Shown here in pieces: positions 1 through 8,967 of a stretch of 64,000 nt of DNA. This DNA comes from Prevotella melaninogenica (GTDB lineage Bacteria > Bacteroidota > Bacteroidia > Bacteroidales > Bacteroidaceae). Location: positions 1,812,147 to 1,876,146 of the forward strand of contig NZ_CP054011.1 of assembly GCF_013267595.1 (NCBI RefSeq). Direction: 5' to 3'. Numbering within the stretch: the first letter of the stretch is position 1; each line of letters opens with the position of its first letter. Under the pieces are notes generated by a model. That model did no database searches. It was not told the origin of the DNA and worked only from the letters and a program-made list of their open reading frames with translations. The translations under genes and the position numbers were made by a program.

Positions 1-1
1 T

Positions 2-1024
2 GCAATACAGACAGCTAATGAGAACTTGAAGTGGGAGACAACCACACAATATAATATAGGTATTGACTATAGTCTGTTCCGCAGCAGTCTTTATGGAACA
101 GCTGATTTCTATATCAAGAACATTACAGACATGCTTATCAACCCAGGATACCTTGCAGCAAAGGGAGAGGGTGGAAGCCAGTGGCAGAACGGACCATCGC
201 TTCGCGACTGGGGTATGGAACTTACCTTAGGTTACCGTAAGAACTTTTCTAATGGCTTAGGCATCGATATTAATAGTAACATTGATTTCTTCCGTAATCG
301 TGTTACATCTCTTCCAAAGACAACAACAGGTGCTTATGCACACACTTCAAAGCAGAATATTGTTGAGGCAAAAAAACCTTATGGTAGTATTGTAGGCTAT
401 GTTGTTGACGGACTCTTCCAAAACCATATGGAGGTTTATGCGTCAGGTCAGCCTAACGCTCGTGTAGGTGGTCTGAAATATGCTGACCTGAATGGGGATG
501 GACGTATCAATCAGGATGACCAGACATGGATTATGAATCCCGTACCTGCATTCTCTTATGGTCTGAATGTTGCGGTGAGTTACAAGAACTTTGATATCAG
601 TATGTTTTGGCAAGGTGTAGCCGATCAGGATATCTACAACAATCAGAAATTCCAAACAGATTTCTGGAGTATAACTGATGCAGGTTCAAACAAGGGAAAC
701 CGTATGCTTAATGCATGGACATCCGATAATACTGATTCTTCAATCCCAGCTTTGACAACTAACAATACTGCTGACGAAGGTCGTGTTTCTACGTATTATG
801 TTGAGAACGGTTCTTACCTGAAGCTCCGCACACTGCAACTTGGGTATAACGTTCCTGAGAAGTTTATCTCAAAGTTCAAGATGTCCAGCCTCAGAGCATA
901 TATCTCAGGTCAGAATCTTCTGACACTCAAGAGTTCCAGTCTGACATGTTCAGATCCAGAGAATCCAAGCTGGGCTTATCCATTGGCCACATCTATTTCG
1001 TTTGGTCTGCAGGTAGGATTCTAA
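2..1024 (+). CDS. SusC-family TonB-dependent receptor, C-terminal part (5' truncated by window edge)
   Basis: Outer-membrane importer of oligosaccharides, here the SusC partner of the SusD gene that follows after 37 bp. The frame is open from base 2, so the window cuts the gene; only the last ~340 residues of a ~1000-residue family are seen. The segment NENLKWETTTQYNIG, close to the start, is a conserved SusC barrel motif, and the same motif recurs in the second SusC of this window (near 55317). The rest is rich in alternating aromatic and polar residues and ends in a barrel-type terminal strand (ISFGLQVGF). The genes that follow imply a fructan substrate. Family assignment is secure; substrate is inferred from context only. 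Confidence 0.93.
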   Translation, partial: AIQTANENLKWETTTQYNIGIDYSLFRSSLYGTADFYIKNITDMLINPGYLAAKGEGGSQWQNGPSLRDWGMELTLGYRKNFSNGLGIDINSNIDFFRNRVTSLPKTTTGAYAHTSKQNIVEAKKPYGSIVGYVVDGLFQNHMEVYASGQPNARVGGLKYADLNGDGRINQDDQTWIMNPVPAFSYGLNVAVSYKNFDISMFWQGVADQDIYNNQKFQTDFWSITDAGSNKGNRMLNAWTSDNTDSSIPALTTNNTADEGRVSTYYVENGSYLKLRTLQLGYNVPEKFISKFKMSSLRAYISGQNLLTLKSSSLTCSDPENPSWAYPLATSISFGLQVGF

Positions 1025-1061
1025 AGATAAAACGATATGTTCATCATAAAAGTTTATAACA

Positions 1062-2810
1062 ATGAAAACAATCATATATAATAATATCAAAAAGGCTTGT
1101 ATGACTCTTTGCCTGGTTGGTTCCTTGGCAAGTTGTAACGATTATCTGGAGTATAAGCCAACAGCTGTTGTCGATGAGCAGCAGGCATTCCAAAACCCAG
1201 ACGAGATGGTGAATAGTGCCTATGCCATGCTGGGTGATGACTGGTATGGATACCCTTTCAATCTCTGGACATATGGTGATGTGGCTTCTGATGATGCTCT
1301 TAAGGGTGGTTCAGGAACCACAGATACAGATTATCATCAGGTGGAGGTATTCACAACTCTTACCCCTACATTAGGACATCTTGACGAGTTGTGGTATCAT
1401 CTCTATATTGCTGTCAGCCGTTGTAATCGTGCTCTCGTGGCACTGCAGGATAATGGTGAGGCGAAACTCGGTGCTGAGACAACAAAACAGCGTATTGCTG
1501 AGGTAAAGTTCCTTCGTGCTCATTTCTATTTCAAACTTAAGATGGTGTTCAATAAAGTGCCTTGGATTGACGAGGATGCTTATCGTAATAACAGTCAGGA
1601 GCAAATTAAGAATGATGAGTACACAGCAGAACAGCTATGGGAGAAAATTATTGCTGACTTTAAGGAGGCTTATGATGTTCTTCCAGCAACGCAGTCTCAG
1701 GGCGGACGTGTCAATAAAGTTGCTGCCGCCGCTTATCTTGCAAAATGTTATCTTGAGAAAGGATGGGGTGACGGCTACGAGGGTAGCACTGGTGCCAACT
1801 TTGTCAATAAGGAGGATATGAAGAAGGTTGTTGAATACACTGATGTAGTGAAGAGCTCACAATATGGCTATCTTGAGGACTATGGTGACATATTCCTTCC
1901 AGAGCATCACAACAGTAAGGAAAGTATATTTGCAGTACAACATTCTGATTACGAGGATGACCACACAACTTACGGACGTGGCAACTGGTCAAATCTTCTT
2001 AATGGTGTATGGGGTATATGGTCATGCGGATGGGATTTCCATAAGCCATCACAGAACTTCGTAAATGCTTTCAAAACTCACAACGGACTTCCACAGTTTA
2101 ATGACTATGCGGATGAAAATGCCCACCCAGTAAATGGAGCACCATCTTCTCAAAAATGGGATCCAAGATTGTTCCACACAGTGGGTATGCCTTCATTCCC
2201 TTATAAGTACGAGGGAGCCTACACTCTGACAACTGCGAACTCACGTACGCCTAACACCTATGGTTATTATTGCTCTATGAAAGAGGTTCCGCAGCGTTCA
2301 AAGGGGGAGACATACAACAGCCCATGGCAGTCTTTCGCAATGAATGACTATGTAATTCGCTATACCCAGTCAATGCTCGACCGCGCTGAGGCTCTTATCG
2401 AATTAGACCGTTTTGTTGAGGCACGCCAGATTATCAACGATATCCGTCAACGTGCAGCCAACTCCATCAATAAGCATATCTCTTATGCCGCTAATCAGTG
2501 TGAGATAAGTCTCTATCCTGATACATACTTCCAGAATAAGGAGAAGGCACGTTTGTGTCTGCGCTGGGAGCGTCGTCTGGAGATGGGTATGGAGCATGAA
2601 CGTTTCTTTGATCTCCGCCGCTGGGGTCTTCTCTCAACAACTCTCAACAATTACTTTAAGAAGGAGCAGAATGATGAATACAATGGACAGAAGTATGCGC
2701 AGTATTATAAGGGTGCACACTTCACGCCAGGCAAGAACGAGTACTTCCCTGTACCTTATCCACAGTTGTATTACATCCCAGGACTTTACTCTCAGAACAG
2801 AGGATACTAA
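1062..2810 (+). CDS. SusD-family glycan-binding lipoprotein (fructan locus)
   Basis: Surface lipoprotein that caps the SusC barrel and captures glycan. A signal peptide with lipobox LASC (Cys about residue 25) is followed by NDYLEYKP, a typical SusD start. TPR-like helices with the SusD signature (EVKFLRAHFYFKL) lie near residues 148-160. The C-terminal region has the usual RWERRLEMGMEHERFFDLRR pattern and ends in PVPYPQLYYIPGLYSQNRGY, typical of RagB/SusD proteins. 582 residues is normal for the family. It lies between SusC and a second surface lipoprotein in a tight + strand operon. Confidence 0.95.
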   Translation: MKTIIYNNIKKACMTLCLVGSLASCNDYLEYKPTAVVDEQQAFQNPDEMVNSAYAMLGDDWYGYPFNLWTYGDVASDDALKGGSGTTDTDYHQVEVFTTLTPTLGHLDELWYHLYIAVSRCNRALVALQDNGEAKLGAETTKQRIAEVKFLRAHFYFKLKMVFNKVPWIDEDAYRNNSQEQIKNDEYTAEQLWEKIIADFKEAYDVLPATQSQGGRVNKVAAAAYLAKCYLEKGWGDGYEGSTGANFVNKEDMKKVVEYTDVVKSSQYGYLEDYGDIFLPEHHNSKESIFAVQHSDYEDDHTTYGRGNWSNLLNGVWGIWSCGWDFHKPSQNFVNAFKTHNGLPQFNDYADENAHPVNGAPSSQKWDPRLFHTVGMPSFPYKYEGAYTLTTANSRTPNTYGYYCSMKEVPQRSKGETYNSPWQSFAMNDYVIRYTQSMLDRAEALIELDRFVEARQIINDIRQRAANSINKHISYAANQCEISLYPDTYFQNKEKARLCLRWERRLEMGMEHERFFDLRRWGLLSTTLNNYFKKEQNDEYNGQKYAQYYKGAHFTPGKNEYFPVPYPQLYYIPGLYSQNRGY

Positions 2811-2842
2811 GTTAGAGAAAAGAAGTAAAATAGACAGAAATT

Positions 2843-4342
2843 ATGAAAAAGATATCAATCATATTAACGGTATTGGTTGCGCTTATCTTTACTGCTTGTC
2901 AGGACAAGGATATCGAAAGAGCTCCAATGCTTCTTCAGTCTATCAATGCTGAAGAGATAACAGGTAATCTTACAGGTGATGACTACACATGGACATGGCC
3001 ACAGCTAACACCAGGCCAGTCAATGTATGTTATGGTTTATGAAGGAAGTACATTGCTTTCTTCGGAGACTGTGACTGGCAACAGTTTTACGCACAAGAGT
3101 GTTCAGACCAACGTTCCTTTTGTTTATGTCTTCAAAGTCAGCGACGGTGATAATGTCTCTTCTGGTGTAGTAAAGAATTATACACGTGAGGGTGCAACAC
3201 AGATTACAGGTCTTTCTATGTCACAGGTTGAGAAGGGACGTGGATATGACGCTGCCATCACATGGAATAAAACTACTGATGCCACATCCATCGACTTAAT
3301 AGCTACCAATGGTACACGGACTATTCATGAGACCCTCTCAGGTTCTGTTTATAGCTATACAATTCCTAACGTAGTATATGGCGACACATGGAACGTTACT
3401 CTGCGTGCTATCAACGATAAAGGAACCTCAATGGCAACAACGTCAAGCCTGAAGATCGGTAAGACGGCTATCGCATTCCTCAGTATATATGCTACGCCAG
3501 AGGAACTCATTGCTAATGGTGACGATGACGAAGCGTCTGCATGGCTGTGGCTTCATAAAACATATCCTAACGCACAGTTCGTTTATTTCGGTAATATTAA
3601 GTCGGCTACCGACATGGAGCCTTATCGTGTGGCATTTTGGTTGCGTGACCTTGAGCAAGGTACAGAGGATGATGTATGGAGTCTTCCAGCGGTTGTGAAT
3701 TCTGCAACACCTTACATCTCAGAATGGTACAAAAATGGTGGAAATATACTGCTCTGGCAGCATGCAACAGCTTACCTCACTAACCTTGGTCGCTTTGAGC
3801 AAAGCCTATTCCGAGGAAATGACCATACTATCGGTATTGGACGTGGTGGTATCAATAATGATAACTGGAGTATGGGTGCATGTTTGAACATCGAAGGAAG
3901 TCTCATAGACTTCACTACTCACCCTATCTATAAGGGGATCCCAGTACGTATTTCTAACGGCATTAAACTCATTGATATGAAGGGACCTGGATGGACAGAG
4001 GATCATAACTGTCTATACTTCAACATCCCTTCTGTACTGTCTGGCATAGCTAATGACAAACTCTCTGCCTATACTACAATAACAGAGACTTACGGCATAT
4101 ATCCTCTTGGCGTATGGGATTCGCAAATAAGGTCAGTTTCACAACTCAATGTCTGGGAATGCCGTCAGGGCAACAGCGACTTCAAGGGTACAGCAATCTG
4201 TATCGGTAATGGTGGTTGCGAATTCTCTATGCGTAATGCTGATGGCTCTGCAGATGTAAGTGCCCATCCAAAGAACAACGTCAACCAGGAGTCAATCCTC
4301 AAGTTGGCTAAGAATAGTATCGAATATCTCAAAACTCGCTAA
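2843..4342 (+). CDS. Surface fructan-binding-type lipoprotein with DUF4960 domain
   Basis: A 499-residue lipoprotein: lipobox FTAC at about residue 19, then two fibronectin-like beta segments (about 25-115 and 120-205) and a C-terminal DUF4960-like domain (about 210-495). The domain includes the aromatic-rich stretch around SAWLWLHKTYPNAQFVYFG. In B. thetaiotaomicron a protein of this type follows susC/susD in the levan locus and binds fructan at the surface. Position here (SusD, this gene, GH32) is the same. No catalytic motif is seen, so a binding role is inferred from family and context, not shown by the sequence. Overlapping frames on either strand look like shadows. Confidence 0.8.
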   Translation: MKKISIILTVLVALIFTACQDKDIERAPMLLQSINAEEITGNLTGDDYTWTWPQLTPGQSMYVMVYEGSTLLSSETVTGNSFTHKSVQTNVPFVYVFKVSDGDNVSSGVVKNYTREGATQITGLSMSQVEKGRGYDAAITWNKTTDATSIDLIATNGTRTIHETLSGSVYSYTIPNVVYGDTWNVTLRAINDKGTSMATTSSLKIGKTAIAFLSIYATPEELIANGDDDEASAWLWLHKTYPNAQFVYFGNIKSATDMEPYRVAFWLRDLEQGTEDDVWSLPAVVNSATPYISEWYKNGGNILLWQHATAYLTNLGRFEQSLFRGNDHTIGIGRGGINNDNWSMGACLNIEGSLIDFTTHPIYKGIPVRISNGIKLIDMKGPGWTEDHNCLYFNIPSVLSGIANDKLSAYTTITETYGIYPLGVWDSQIRSVSQLNVWECRQGNSDFKGTAICIGNGGCEFSMRNADGSADVSAHPKNNVNQESILKLAKNSIEYLKTR

Positions 4343-4365
4343 CAAAACATTCTATATCAAAAGTT

Positions 4366-6069
4366 ATGAAACAAATACTTATAACAACTTTGCTTATACT
4401 CATGGGATGCGTCTCGTCGGTAGCCCAGAGTCAGGTACAAGTTCTTAGTGAGCGCCATGCTATGCAGCGTATCTCTGGGCAGAAGAATTATCTTATGTTG
4501 CCTGTCGAAGAGGCCGAAGAAGGGGCACATGTAAAGATAATTTATAATAACAAAATTGTCAAGGAATTCAATGTTCGTCTTGCTGTCAACAAGGTGGACT
4601 ATTATGTGCCTGTTGACATTTCAGTAATTAATGGTAAGGATGCACTCATTGACGTGGACTTTGGGGATGGCCGCAACAGAAGACATAGTGATATAAAGAA
4701 CTATGTATGCTGGACAAAGATTGATTATACAGATAAGATAGATACGGCCAATCGTGAGACACGCTGGCGTCCTATATATCATCATACCCCTACATACGGA
4801 TGGATGAACGACCCTAATGGTATGTTTTATAAGGATGGCGTGTGGAATCTCTACTTCCAATATAACCCTTATGGCTCAACATGGGAGAATATGACATGGG
4901 GACATTCCACGTCTACTGACCTTGTGAACTGGACATATCAGGGCGATGTAATAGAGCCTGATGCTTTAGGTACAATATTTTCTGGTTCTTCTGTAGTTGA
5001 TTATAAAAACACTGCTGGATTTGGAGAAGGGGCCATCATCTCTTATTACACCTCTGCAGGTCAATCACAGACTCAGAGTATGGCATATAGTGTTGACAAT
5101 GGTATGACTTTCAAGAAGTATTCTGATAATCCTATATTGACAAGTAATCTTCCTGATTTCCGTGACCCAAAGGTTCTTTGGAATGATGAGGCTTCTCACT
5201 GGAATCTTATTCTTGCAGCTGGACAGCAGATGAATATATATAGCTCAAAGAACTTAAAAGACTGGAAGTTTGAGAGCTCTTTTGGAGAGGGATATGGTAA
5301 TCATGGAGGTGTTTGGGAATGTCCTGACCTCTTGAAGATGGGAGACAAGTGGCTCCTTATTTGTAATATCAATCCTGGTGGACCTTTTGGTGGAAGTGCA
5401 ACTCAATACTTTGTTGGTTCATTTGATGGTCATAAGTTTACTTGCGAATCAAAACCTGAGGTGACAAAGTGGATGGATTACGGAAAAGACCATTATGCAA
5501 CAGTTTCTTTCAGCAATGCTCCAGACGGTAGAATCGTTGTTCTTCCTTGGATGAGTAACTGGCAGTATGCTAATCAGGTGCCTACACAACAGTATCGTTC
5601 TGCCAATGGTTTGCCACGAGAACTCAGTCTCTTCACTTATGAGGGAGAAGACTATGTTTGCGTAAAGCCATCTCCTGAGGTATTTGCAGCCTTTGAGCAG
5701 AAACCTACAGGAAGTCTTCAGTCTGCTGCTTATCTTGAAGTTACAAATATAAAGAGTAATGCTTCTATCGTACTCAGCAATGATAAAGGCGAGAAGGTGG
5801 CGATGGTTTATGATGAAAAGAACAGAACGTTCTCTATGGATCGAACAGAAAGTGGTTTGACAGACTTCAACAATGACTTCAAAGCAAAAACCACAGCACC
5901 TACCTATGGAACTATAAAGAAACTTCAGATTTTCGTAGACAATAGTAGCATCGAAGCTTTTGATGCTGACGGAAAGATGTCAATGACCAATCTTGTGTTC
6001 CCTAACAAGCCTTATGACAAGATCCTTGCTAAGGGCTGTAAGGTAAAGGTATATAACTTGAAGAAATAA
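4366..6069 (+). CDS. GH32 fructanase (levanase/inulinase type) with N-terminal DUF4980-like module
   Basis: Glycoside hydrolase family 32; hydrolyses beta-fructofuranosidic bonds. A signal sequence (residues 1-20) is followed by a ~110-residue beta module like DUF4980 of Bacteroides levanases. The five-bladed propeller starts with WMNDPNG at 146-152 (nucleophile Asp149). The transition-state stabiliser motif RDP is at 266-268, and the acid/base Glu318 sits in the WECPD motif. The C-terminal beta-sandwich contains a motif near IFVDNSSIEAF. A Cys in LMGC near residue 15 could be a lipid anchor, but Met at -2 makes the lipobox imperfect. The sequence alone does not separate endo from exo action or levan from inulin. 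It begins 23 bp after the binding lipoprotein. Confidence 0.94.
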   Translation: MKQILITTLLILMGCVSSVAQSQVQVLSERHAMQRISGQKNYLMLPVEEAEEGAHVKIIYNNKIVKEFNVRLAVNKVDYYVPVDISVINGKDALIDVDFGDGRNRRHSDIKNYVCWTKIDYTDKIDTANRETRWRPIYHHTPTYGWMNDPNGMFYKDGVWNLYFQYNPYGSTWENMTWGHSTSTDLVNWTYQGDVIEPDALGTIFSGSSVVDYKNTAGFGEGAIISYYTSAGQSQTQSMAYSVDNGMTFKKYSDNPILTSNLPDFRDPKVLWNDEASHWNLILAAGQQMNIYSSKNLKDWKFESSFGEGYGNHGGVWECPDLLKMGDKWLLICNINPGGPFGGSATQYFVGSFDGHKFTCESKPEVTKWMDYGKDHYATVSFSNAPDGRIVVLPWMSNWQYANQVPTQQYRSANGLPRELSLFTYEGEDYVCVKPSPEVFAAFEQKPTGSLQSAAYLEVTNIKSNASIVLSNDKGEKVAMVYDEKNRTFSMDRTESGLTDFNNDFKAKTTAPTYGTIKKLQIFVDNSSIEAFDADGKMSMTNLVFPNKPYDKILAKGCKVKVYNLKK

Positions 6070-6095
6070 ATAATAGCACGAGTTAAGATTTAAGA

Positions 6096-6157
6096 TTTCG
6101 TTCATTTACCGCAAAATAAACTCTTATAGTAACATTTGTTGCGGTCAATGAACGGAA
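6096..6157 (+). repeat. Inverted repeat between GH32 and transporter genes
   Basis: TTTCGTTCATTTACCGCAA at 6096-6114 faces TTGCGGTCAATGAACGGAA at 6139-6157, complementary at all but two or three positions around a 24-nt loop. It lies in the 175-bp gap before the sugar transporter and just upstream of a -7 box. There is no clear poly-U tract directly after it, so it may be an operator or attenuator rather than a simple terminator. Confidence 0.6.
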
Positions 6158-6185
6158 TTTAAAACGTGTTTCTTGCGTAAAAACT

Positions 6186-6193
6186 TAACTTTG
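6186..6193 (+). promoter_or_regulatory. -7 promoter element TAACTTTG for transporter-fructokinase pair
   Basis: Matches the Bacteroidetes -7 consensus TAnnTTTG, 51 bp before the transporter start. No good -33 TTTG is found 19-20 bp upstream (closest TTG at 6173 is too near), so strength is uncertain. It suggests that the import and phosphorylation genes can be transcribed apart from the SusCD-GH32 operon. Confidence 0.4.
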
Positions 6194-6244
6194 TAATCGA
6201 TATTAAGACAATCACTTTACACAAAACTAAAAATTTTAAAGATT

Positions 6245-7405
6245 ATGTCGAAAACCAATAAGCTCGCTCTCTTGCCCGTAATGCTTTGTTTTTTTGCGAT
6301 GGGTTTCGTTGACTTGGTAGGTATTGCCTCCAACTACGTAAAGAACGACTTGCAGCTGTCGGATTCTACAGCGAATGTCTTTCCGTCCCTTGTTTTCTTC
6401 TGGTTCCTTATCTTTTCCGTACCAACAGGTATGTTGATGAATAAGATAGGACGTAAGAAGACGGTACTTATAAGTCTTGTCGTTACCTTATTCTCTCTTC
6501 TCTTGCTGGTTTTCGGCGAGTCATACGGCTTAATGCTCGTATCGTTCTCATTGCTTGGAATAGGCAATGCATTGATGCAAACATCGTTGAATCCGCTGGT
6601 TTCAACGGTGATGAAAGGTGGAAATTTGGCGTCAACACTTACTTTCGGACAGTTTGTTAAGGCTATAGCGTCTTTTATGGCTCCTTATCTCGCTATATGG
6701 GGAGCGCAAGCAAGCATTCCAGGCTTTGGTCTCGGATGGCGTGTTCTTTTCCCAATTTATTTGATTATAGGCACACTTGCTACGCTGTTACTCTTCTCAA
6801 CGCCTATAGAAGAAGAACCTATTGAAGGCAAAGCAAGCTCTTTTGCAGAATGTTTCAGCCTATTGGGTAAACCTATTGTGTTACTTAGTTTCTTAGGTAT
6901 TATGTGTCACGTTGGTATTGATGTTGGTACAAACACAACGGCACCAAAGATTCTGATGGAGCGTTTAGGTATGTCATTGAATGAAGCTGCTTTTGCAACA
7001 AGCCTATACTTCATCTTCCGTACTATTGGATGTCTTACAGGTTCGTTCTTCCTTCGTGTGATGAATAATAAGTTTTTCTTTATTATTTCGGTTACGATGA
7101 TGGCACTTGCTATGTGTGGAATGGCTGTGGGAACGTCAAAGACTGTACTGTTTGTGGCGATTGCTCTTGTTGGTTATGGTAACAGTAATGTCTTCTCAAT
7201 GGTCTTTGCACGTGCTTTACAGAGTGTTCCAGATAAGCAGAACGAAGTGAGTGGATTGATGATTATGGGACTTTTCGGTGGTACTATCTTCCCTCTCTTG
7301 ATGGGATTTGCCAGCGATGGGTTCGGTCAAGTGGGAGCCGTTATTGTAATGGCGATAGGTGTACTCTACCTTTTTTCGTATATTCCAAAAATGAATAATA
7401 AATAA
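6245..7405 (+). CDS. MFS sugar importer, FucP-like (probable fructose permease)
   Basis: Inner-membrane 12-helix permease of 386 residues. The loop between helices 2 and 3 carries the MFS motif NKIGRKKTVL (about residues 66-75). The N-terminus (LALLPVMLCFFAMGFVDLVGIASNY) resembles FucP-type symporters. It lies between GH32 and fructokinase, as does the monosaccharide transporter of the B. thetaiotaomicron levan locus, so fructose is the likely cargo. Only 7 bp separate it from fructokinase, so they are probably co-transcribed. Confidence 0.87.
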   Translation: MSKTNKLALLPVMLCFFAMGFVDLVGIASNYVKNDLQLSDSTANVFPSLVFFWFLIFSVPTGMLMNKIGRKKTVLISLVVTLFSLLLLVFGESYGLMLVSFSLLGIGNALMQTSLNPLVSTVMKGGNLASTLTFGQFVKAIASFMAPYLAIWGAQASIPGFGLGWRVLFPIYLIIGTLATLLLFSTPIEEEPIEGKASSFAECFSLLGKPIVLLSFLGIMCHVGIDVGTNTTAPKILMERLGMSLNEAAFATSLYFIFRTIGCLTGSFFLRVMNNKFFFIISVTMMALAMCGMAVGTSKTVLFVAIALVGYGNSNVFSMVFARALQSVPDKQNEVSGLMIMGLFGGTIFPLLMGFASDGFGQVGAVIVMAIGVLYLFSYIPKMNNK

Positions 7406-7412
7406 AACAGAT

Positions 7413-8294
7413 ATGAAACAGTTGATCGTTGGCCTCGGAGAGGCATTATGGGATTGTCTTCCTGAAGGAAGAAAGCTGGGTGGCGCACCTGCAAACTTTG
7501 CTTATCATACAGGACAGTTTGGGTATGATTCGTTGGCTATTAGTGCTGTCGGAAATGACGTCTTGGGTAAGGAAACCCTCGATGAATTCGGTAAAAAAGG
7601 TGTAAAGTACTTGATGCCAGAGGTGGATTATCAGACGGGAACGGTGCAGGTAGAACTTGACAGTGAAGGTATACCTACCTATGACATCAAGGAGGGAGTA
7701 GCTTGGGATAACATACCGTTTACTCCCGAGGTTGAAGAAGCAGCCAAGAACTGTCGTGCTGTATGCTTTGGCTCACTTGCACAGCGTAGTAGTGTAAGCC
7801 GCCAGACAATACAGAAATTCCTCGAAGCAACGCCAAAGGATTGTCTCAAGATATTCGATATCAATCTTCGTCAGAATTTCTATACAAAGGAGATTATCAC
7901 TAATTCGCTCCAGCATGCCAATATCCTCAAGATTAATGATGAGGAACTTGTGTTGATTGGTCGTCTTTTCGGTTATCCAGGTCTTGATATAGAGAATAAG
8001 TGTTGGCTGCTTTTAGGAAAGTATCACCTTGATATGCTCGTGCTGACTTGTGGTGTCAACGGTTCGTATGTCTTTGCGCCAAACCTCAAGTCGTTCCAAG
8101 AAACGCCAGCGGTTGAGGTTGCTGATACCGTGGGGGCAGGTGATTCCTTTACGGGTGCTTTCACTTCAGCCATCCTTGCAGGCATGCCAATTACCGATGC
8201 TCATAAGTTAGCAGTGGAAGTTAGTGCGTATGTCTGCACGCAGAATGGTGCTATGCCAAAACTCCCTAAGGAACTATTAGATAGAATTAAGTAA
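7413..8294 (+). CDS. Fructokinase, PfkB family
   Basis: Cytoplasmic sugar kinase that phosphorylates imported fructose with ATP. It has the N-terminal PfkB signature around GGAPANFAYHTGQFG (residues 23-37) and the C-terminal ATP-site motif DTVGAGDSFTGAF, in which the Asp of GAGD is the catalytic base. 293 residues is the usual size. It starts 7 bp after the permease gene and closes the fructan operon. Other PfkB sugars such as ribose or 2-keto-3-deoxygluconate are possible, but the GH32 context favours fructose. Confidence 0.92.
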   Translation: MKQLIVGLGEALWDCLPEGRKLGGAPANFAYHTGQFGYDSLAISAVGNDVLGKETLDEFGKKGVKYLMPEVDYQTGTVQVELDSEGIPTYDIKEGVAWDNIPFTPEVEEAAKNCRAVCFGSLAQRSSVSRQTIQKFLEATPKDCLKIFDINLRQNFYTKEIITNSLQHANILKINDEELVLIGRLFGYPGLDIENKCWLLLGKYHLDMLVLTCGVNGSYVFAPNLKSFQETPAVEVADTVGAGDSFTGAFTSAILAGMPITDAHKLAVEVSAYVCTQNGAMPKLPKELLDRIK

Positions 8295-8402
8295 TTTATT
8301 CCTTTCTCGGATACGTGATATTGTTTCCGTGTGGGAAATATTTATTTATCGTACGTATCTTAACAGGCAAGGGATAAGTGGCATTTAGATAAAGTACATG
8401 GT

Positions 8403-8452
8403 CCGAATTGATTGAGTGAAGGATAACTTTTCTCGATTAATTCGGGCTTTTT
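8403..8452 (+). terminator. Rho-independent terminator after fructokinase
   Basis: CCGAATTGATTGAG (8403-8416) pairs with CTCGATTAATTCGG (8432-8445) with two mismatches, followed by GCTTTTTAG. It ends the fructan operon on the + strand. Confidence 0.8.
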
Positions 8453-8521
8453 AGTGTGCCAGTCTTAGAGTTCTTAATATGTAATTTATGCTCTCCTTTT
8501 CTATTAAATACCCCTCCTTTC

Positions 8522-8612
8522 GAATTATTTTCATGAAAATAAATCTTTTTTTTTCATGAAGATAAATATTTCTTTTCACGTAAATAATTATTTTTCTTCA
8601 TGAAAGTAATTC
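8522..8612. repeat. Palindromic 22-bp array element, copy A1
   Basis: A 91-bp AT-rich element starting GAATTATTTTCATGAA and ending with its near-exact complement TTCATGAAAGTAATTC. Cores at 8532 (CATG), 8555 (CATG), 8577 (CACG) and 8599 (CATG) are spaced 23, 22 and 22 bp. It lies between two convergent terminators (8403-8452 and 8659-8702), outside any likely transcript body. See copies at 22233, 32656, 50173 and 58016. Confidence 0.88.
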
Positions 8613-8658
8613 GTAGTGAGTGTCAGCTTGTAGCTGTTTTTGTTGGAAATATATAATA

Positions 8659-8702
8659 AAAAATGGGATAGTATCAGCATGAAGCAGATACAATCCCATT
8701 TG
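8659..8702 (-). terminator. Terminator for the BspA-like operon
   Basis: AAATGGGATAGTATC and GATACAATCCCATTT form a long stem. Read on the minus strand the stem is followed by a T-rich run (TTTTTTATTAT), so it ends the minus-strand BspA/small-peptide transcript. Confidence 0.82.
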
Positions 8703-8732
8703 ATAAGCTAATCAATAGTAAAGAAGCTGGTT

Positions 8733-8951
8733 TTAATCTTCCCAGGTATTAGTTGAGTTTTGCTCGGTGAATGGATTCGCCTTGCTTCCTGCAACACCAG
8801 GACCACCAGTTTGAATGTCTGATTGTTCTTTTTCATTTTGGCTGCCTGCACTACCAATACTTGCTGAGTCATTTGTTTTGCTGTTACATATAAACTTCTC
8901 AGTAATAACGGCATGAATATCCGTCATTGGCTTTATATATTTTGTTTTCAT
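8733..8951 (-). CDS. Small 72-residue protein with IKP leader-like N-terminus
   Basis: A short protein starting MKTKYIKPMTDIHAVITEKF and then a Ser/Gly/Asn-rich tail ending NTWED. Many Bacteroidales genomes hold small genes beginning with M-K-x-x-Y-I-K-P followed by a hydrophobic-acidic stretch and a glycine-rich tail; their role is not established as far as I know. The start at 8951 (or the adjacent ATG at 8954) is preferred because the longer frame would overlap the BspA-like gene. The gap to that gene's stop is only about 14 bp, and both share the downstream terminator, so they are probably one operon. One Cys (in FICNS) is present. No transmembrane segment is seen. Confidence 0.68.
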   Translation of the reverse strand: MKTKYIKPMTDIHAVITEKFICNSKTNDSASIGSAGSQNEKEQSDIQTGGPGVAGSKANPFTEQNSTNTWED

Positions 8952-8967
8952 CATGACTTTTCTTTGT

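Noticed and set aside
8522-8612. Possible CRISPR array (regular 22-bp repeats)
   Set aside because: Only four units, no unique spacers, whole-element palindrome, copies of fixed size at five sites and no cas genes.
8708-8914. Alternative minus-strand frame over the small IKP gene
   Set aside because: It overlaps the better-supported 72-residue frame, which has the family-like N-terminus and fits the operon.
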